Below, piece after piece: positions 61,958 through 64,000 of a stretch of DNA of 64,000 bases; the stretch's first letter is position 1; every line of letters begins with the position of its first letter. Source of the DNA: Phyllobacterium myrsinacearum (GTDB lineage Bacteria > Pseudomonadota > Alphaproteobacteria > Rhizobiales > Rhizobiaceae); assembly GCF_014138285.1 (NCBI RefSeq), contig NZ_JACGXN010000011.1:62001-126000 (forward strand). Direction: 5' to 3'. The notes beneath the pieces are model-generated. The model did no database searches and was not told where the DNA came from. It worked only from the letters and a program-made list of their open reading frames with translations. The position numbers were made by a program, and so were the translations under genes.

Positions 61958-62110
61958 TTAGGCATTTGTGCGTGGCTTAAACCTGCGCAGCTCGACGATG
62001 AAACCAGGCGTGCTGTCGCCGGCGGTCTCAAGGTCGGGCAGCTTGATGTGATGGGTGCGGCCGTCGACCTCGTCGACAACGGCATAGGCGCCAGCGGGTC
62101 TTGCCGTGGA
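61958..62110 (-). pseudogene. Fragment of a conjugative relaxase (DUF3363-like)
   Basis: The minus strand reads AGAYAVVDEVDGRTHHIKLP, then DLETAGDSTPGFIVELRRF, then PRTNA and TAA at 61958. This matches the DUF3363 region of relaxases (RlxS type) of rhizobial integrative elements in style and residue pattern, as far as I can recall the family. The part before the fragment is in a different frame, so it is a broken internal piece. Confidence 0.5.
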
Positions 62111-62428
62111 AGTTCAGCAGGATGCCAAATCGATCAATGCCGTCTTTGTTCTGCCGCTGAGTCTCAAGCTTGACAAGGAGGCAATCCTTCAGATTGATGA
62201 TAGCAAGGTCAGCTAGATGTAGGGTTCCAACTGGAACGGTTGTCGATACGAACGGTGAGGGCTGCATGAAAAAGGCCCGGTCGCCTGCCTTCATCATCAG
62301 GAAACCGGACCCGCATTGCCTGAACAGACAACGGCGCCATTCACAACTCTTTTACGGCATTTTAAGGGAAAGATGACGTTTTCGCACCCCAAAAATGGAA
62401 ACTTTTCCCATTCCCGCTGTTTTTACAC

Positions 62429-62689
62429 ATGCGCCGATTATCTTTTGAACATATCATTATTAAATCTCCAAAAACCGGAGCGATGCTGTCCGTCACTACC
62501 CTTGTGCAAGCAGCAGATATTTTGGCTAAACATTGGACGACTGAGCCCGGTTCTCAAGACGCGTCCGCGACCAGACTTTGTATGGAGGCTTTGAAAGGCA
62601 AAGCGTCTACCGCAAGAGCCCGCAAAGCATTTCTGGATACTGCAAAAGAAATCGGTACTTATGCCGAGGAGAAAACGCTAAAACCATAG
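62429..62689 (+). CDS. DUF982 family protein (second copy)
   Basis: An 86-residue protein. It shares the family pattern VQAADILAKHWTTEPGS and TRLCMEALKGKASTARARKAFLDTAKEIG with the copy at 59945. The function is unknown. No strong ribosome-binding site was seen. Confidence 0.78.
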   Translation: MRRLSFEHIIIKSPKTGAMLSVTTLVQAADILAKHWTTEPGSQDASATRLCMEALKGKASTARARKAFLDTAKEIGTYAEEKTLKP

Positions 62690-62856
62690 CAATACCCCGT
62701 TTCGCTTTAATTTACTGCCGACAACAGCACCCATTCCCCCGTAATGTATCCTGTTTGCCGGTTCTGGCTTCTAATCCACTTCGTTTTCCGGTTTCATATC
62801 TTCCCCACGCAACGATAATCGAAGGTACGCGTTCACCGGACGAGGTTGAAACGTTA

Positions 62857-62895
62857 AACCCGATCTGCGGGCGCGTCTAAATCGCAGATCGGGTT
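62857..62895. terminator. 13-bp perfect stem-loop, possible terminator
   Basis: AACCCGATCTGCG (62857-62869) and CGCAGATCGGGTT (62883-62895) pair without mismatch across a 13-base loop. No clear T-run follows on the plus strand. It lies in the gap between the DUF982 gene and the convergent tail-spike-like gene, where transcription from both sides should end. Apart from this hairpin the gap 62690-63072 shows nothing. Confidence 0.5.
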
Positions 62896-63072
62896 CAAAC
62901 TTCCAGCACTGTGCCTGTCCTTGCTGGTAGTGGGGCCCAGATTGCCTCACAGTTTAACCCGTTGACGATACTGAGCCCGTGTCGAGTAGTGTTTCTGAAA
63001 CATGTCCAGTGCTTGCTCGGCAAGGAATCAACGTAGTTCCGTTGCGATAGTTCCCAACCTTTTCGATTTTGG

Positions 63073-64000
63073 TTATCTGCCTTTTGCTATGTAATTGACC
63101 CGACGTGGCTGGGACGGAGCGCCCTGGAATTTTACGGTGAAGCCGTTTACTGTCAGGTTATTTACTGAAACCGCTTCCGAGCCAGCCGCATGGTCACCGT
63201 TCGTAGCAACAAGCTGAAATATTTGGTTCGGAAATGCCCTGCCTCCCCAAGAAGCGAAATTCACATTCAGAATTCCGTTGGAGTCAGTTTGTCCCGCCGC
63301 AGTTCCCCATTGGTCGAGAACATCTCCCACCCATTGGTAGCCGGTAGCAGCGAGTACCTTGCCGCCCTTGTTCGTGGCGGCAGCACTGCTGGTATCTACA
63401 AAAGCGGCGCCGCTACCATCTATCCTGTTGTTGTATTCTGATGACCGACGCGTACTACCCGCGAAGACAACCTGGGCAGCCAAGGCGCTAATTGTATTGT
63501 TGAAAACCTGGACGCTGTCGCAATCCTGCAATCGTATGCCTTCGACCGTGGTGTTGGTTGGCCGGTTGTACAGACTGTTGGAATAAAATCGACCCCCGAG
63601 GCAATTCTCCAGATAAACACTGTTAGGACCCGAGTTTCCGAAATTCGTGAAGTAGAACAGGTTTCCACCGATATCGACTTCGGAGGCTCCCCGAATATCG
63701 ACGTTACGGTAAAAACACTCGAACTGGCTATTGTGCAGATACATCTGCGGTGGATGATAAGCACCGCTGTTAAAAACTATATCAATGCCAGTGTTCGCAA
63801 AGACAGCATTGATCCGATCCATATAAATGCCCTCCATAGAGGGCGAAGACGCGGACCGAATTTTGATGCACGACCCGAAATTGATCGTGAAGATGTTGTC
63901 AAAGATCATCACAACCGAGGCGACTGTTGCCGTACAGAATATCAAGCTATCTGCTCGGGCAACATCTGGGACCGTTGCTCCCGTTGCACCACGACCAACG
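63073..64000 (-). CDS. Right-handed beta-helix protein, phage tail-spike or pectate-lyase-like (5' end outside the window)
   Basis: At least 305 residues, open through the window edge, so the N-terminus is missing. Many short repeats with NxI/V and asparagine ladders (VDIRGASEVDIGGNLFYFTN, then SVYLENCLGGRFYSNSLYN, then RLQDCDSVQVFNNTISAL) are typical of parallel beta-helices. The C-terminal part after GGKVLAATGYQWVGD resembles the end domains of phage tail fibres. A role in polysaccharide binding or cleavage by a prophage or surface structure is inferred. Confidence 0.7.
   Translation of the reverse strand, partial: VGRGATGATVPDVARADSLIFCTATVASVVMIFDNIFTINFGSCIKIRSASSPSMEGIYMDRINAVFANTGIDIVFNSGAYHPPQMYLHNSQFECFYRNVDIRGASEVDIGGNLFYFTNFGNSGPNSVYLENCLGGRFYSNSLYNRPTNTTVEGIRLQDCDSVQVFNNTISALAAQVVFAGSTRRSSEYNNRIDGSGAAFVDTSSAAATNKGGKVLAATGYQWVGDVLDQWGTAAGQTDSNGILNVNFASWGGRAFPNQIFQLVATNGDHAAGSEAVSVNNLTVNGFTVKFQGAPSQPRRVNYIAKGR

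Noticed and set aside
1-64000. tRNA genes, rRNA genes or a CRISPR array
   Set aside because: No tRNA-like T-loop and acceptor pairing, no rRNA text and no regularly spaced direct repeats were seen on reading. A tRNAscan or CRISPR search was not possible.

Overview
The window looks like chromosome or chromid DNA from a member of the Hyphomicrobiales (Rhizobiales), most likely near Brucellaceae/Phyllobacteriaceae. The reasons are an alphaproteobacterial Omp2b-type porin, DUF736, DUF982, WGR and Ti-type TraG fragments, a rhizobial GreA-like protein, GC content in the mid-50s by eye, and dense catabolic operons with FCD-type GntR and LysR regulators. No rRNA, tRNA or CRISPR array was seen.

Region 1 (about 1-16.1 kb). 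A mechanosensitive channel with a cyclic-nucleotide-binding domain and an Rrf2 regulator with a palindromic operator come first. They are followed by an oxidative sugar locus: galactonate dehydratase (dgoD-like), an FCD regulator, an arabinose-type ABC importer, a mutarotase, an SDR sugar dehydrogenase, an IlvD/EDD sugar-acid dehydratase, a second FCD regulator, two ACS-type MFS transporters and a DHDPS-family 2-keto-3-deoxy sugar-acid enzyme. Together they give a plausible non-phosphorylative route for L-arabinose and/or D-galactose: import, ring flip, oxidation, dehydration, then cleavage or dehydration of the keto-deoxy acid.

Region 2 (16.1-28 kb). A Tat-like malate:quinone oxidoreductase, a DUF2076 protein, an ABC ATPase remnant, and a GntR-controlled cluster with a PdxA2-like dehydrogenase, a TctCBA importer and a SAF-domain oxidoreductase (COG4091 type), then an FAD monooxygenase.

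Region 3 (28.3-46.4 kb). A peptide-use operon (proline iminopeptidase, S9 peptidase, M20 amidohydrolase, Dpp-type ABC importer, a class C beta-lactamase-fold hydrolase, an MmgE/PrpD protein) ends against a LysR gene. A second operon (SsuABC-like importer plus a PrpF/4-oxalomesaconate tautomerase-like enzyme) is divergent from another LysR gene.

Region 4 (46.4-62.4 kb) is a degraded accessory zone. It has remnants of a LysR gene, an unidentified gene, a WGR protein, an IS110 and an IS3 transposase, a DUF2971 protein, a relaxase (DUF3363-like) and a nucleotidyltransferase fused in frame to the C-terminal part of TraG. Intact genes within it include an SIS-domain isomerase, DUF736, MYG1, a GreA-like factor, an ArsC-like protein that lacks its catalytic Cys, two DUF982 genes and a VOC protein. 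The most novel item is a cassette at 53.1-58.2 kb: a LuxR-type regulator, a 920-residue secreted protein with many cysteine pairs and a 100-residue secreted six-cysteine protein, lying against a porin gene that has lost its 3' end.

Region 5 (63.1-64 kb) is the C-terminal part of a beta-helix, phage-tail-spike-like protein that runs off the window.
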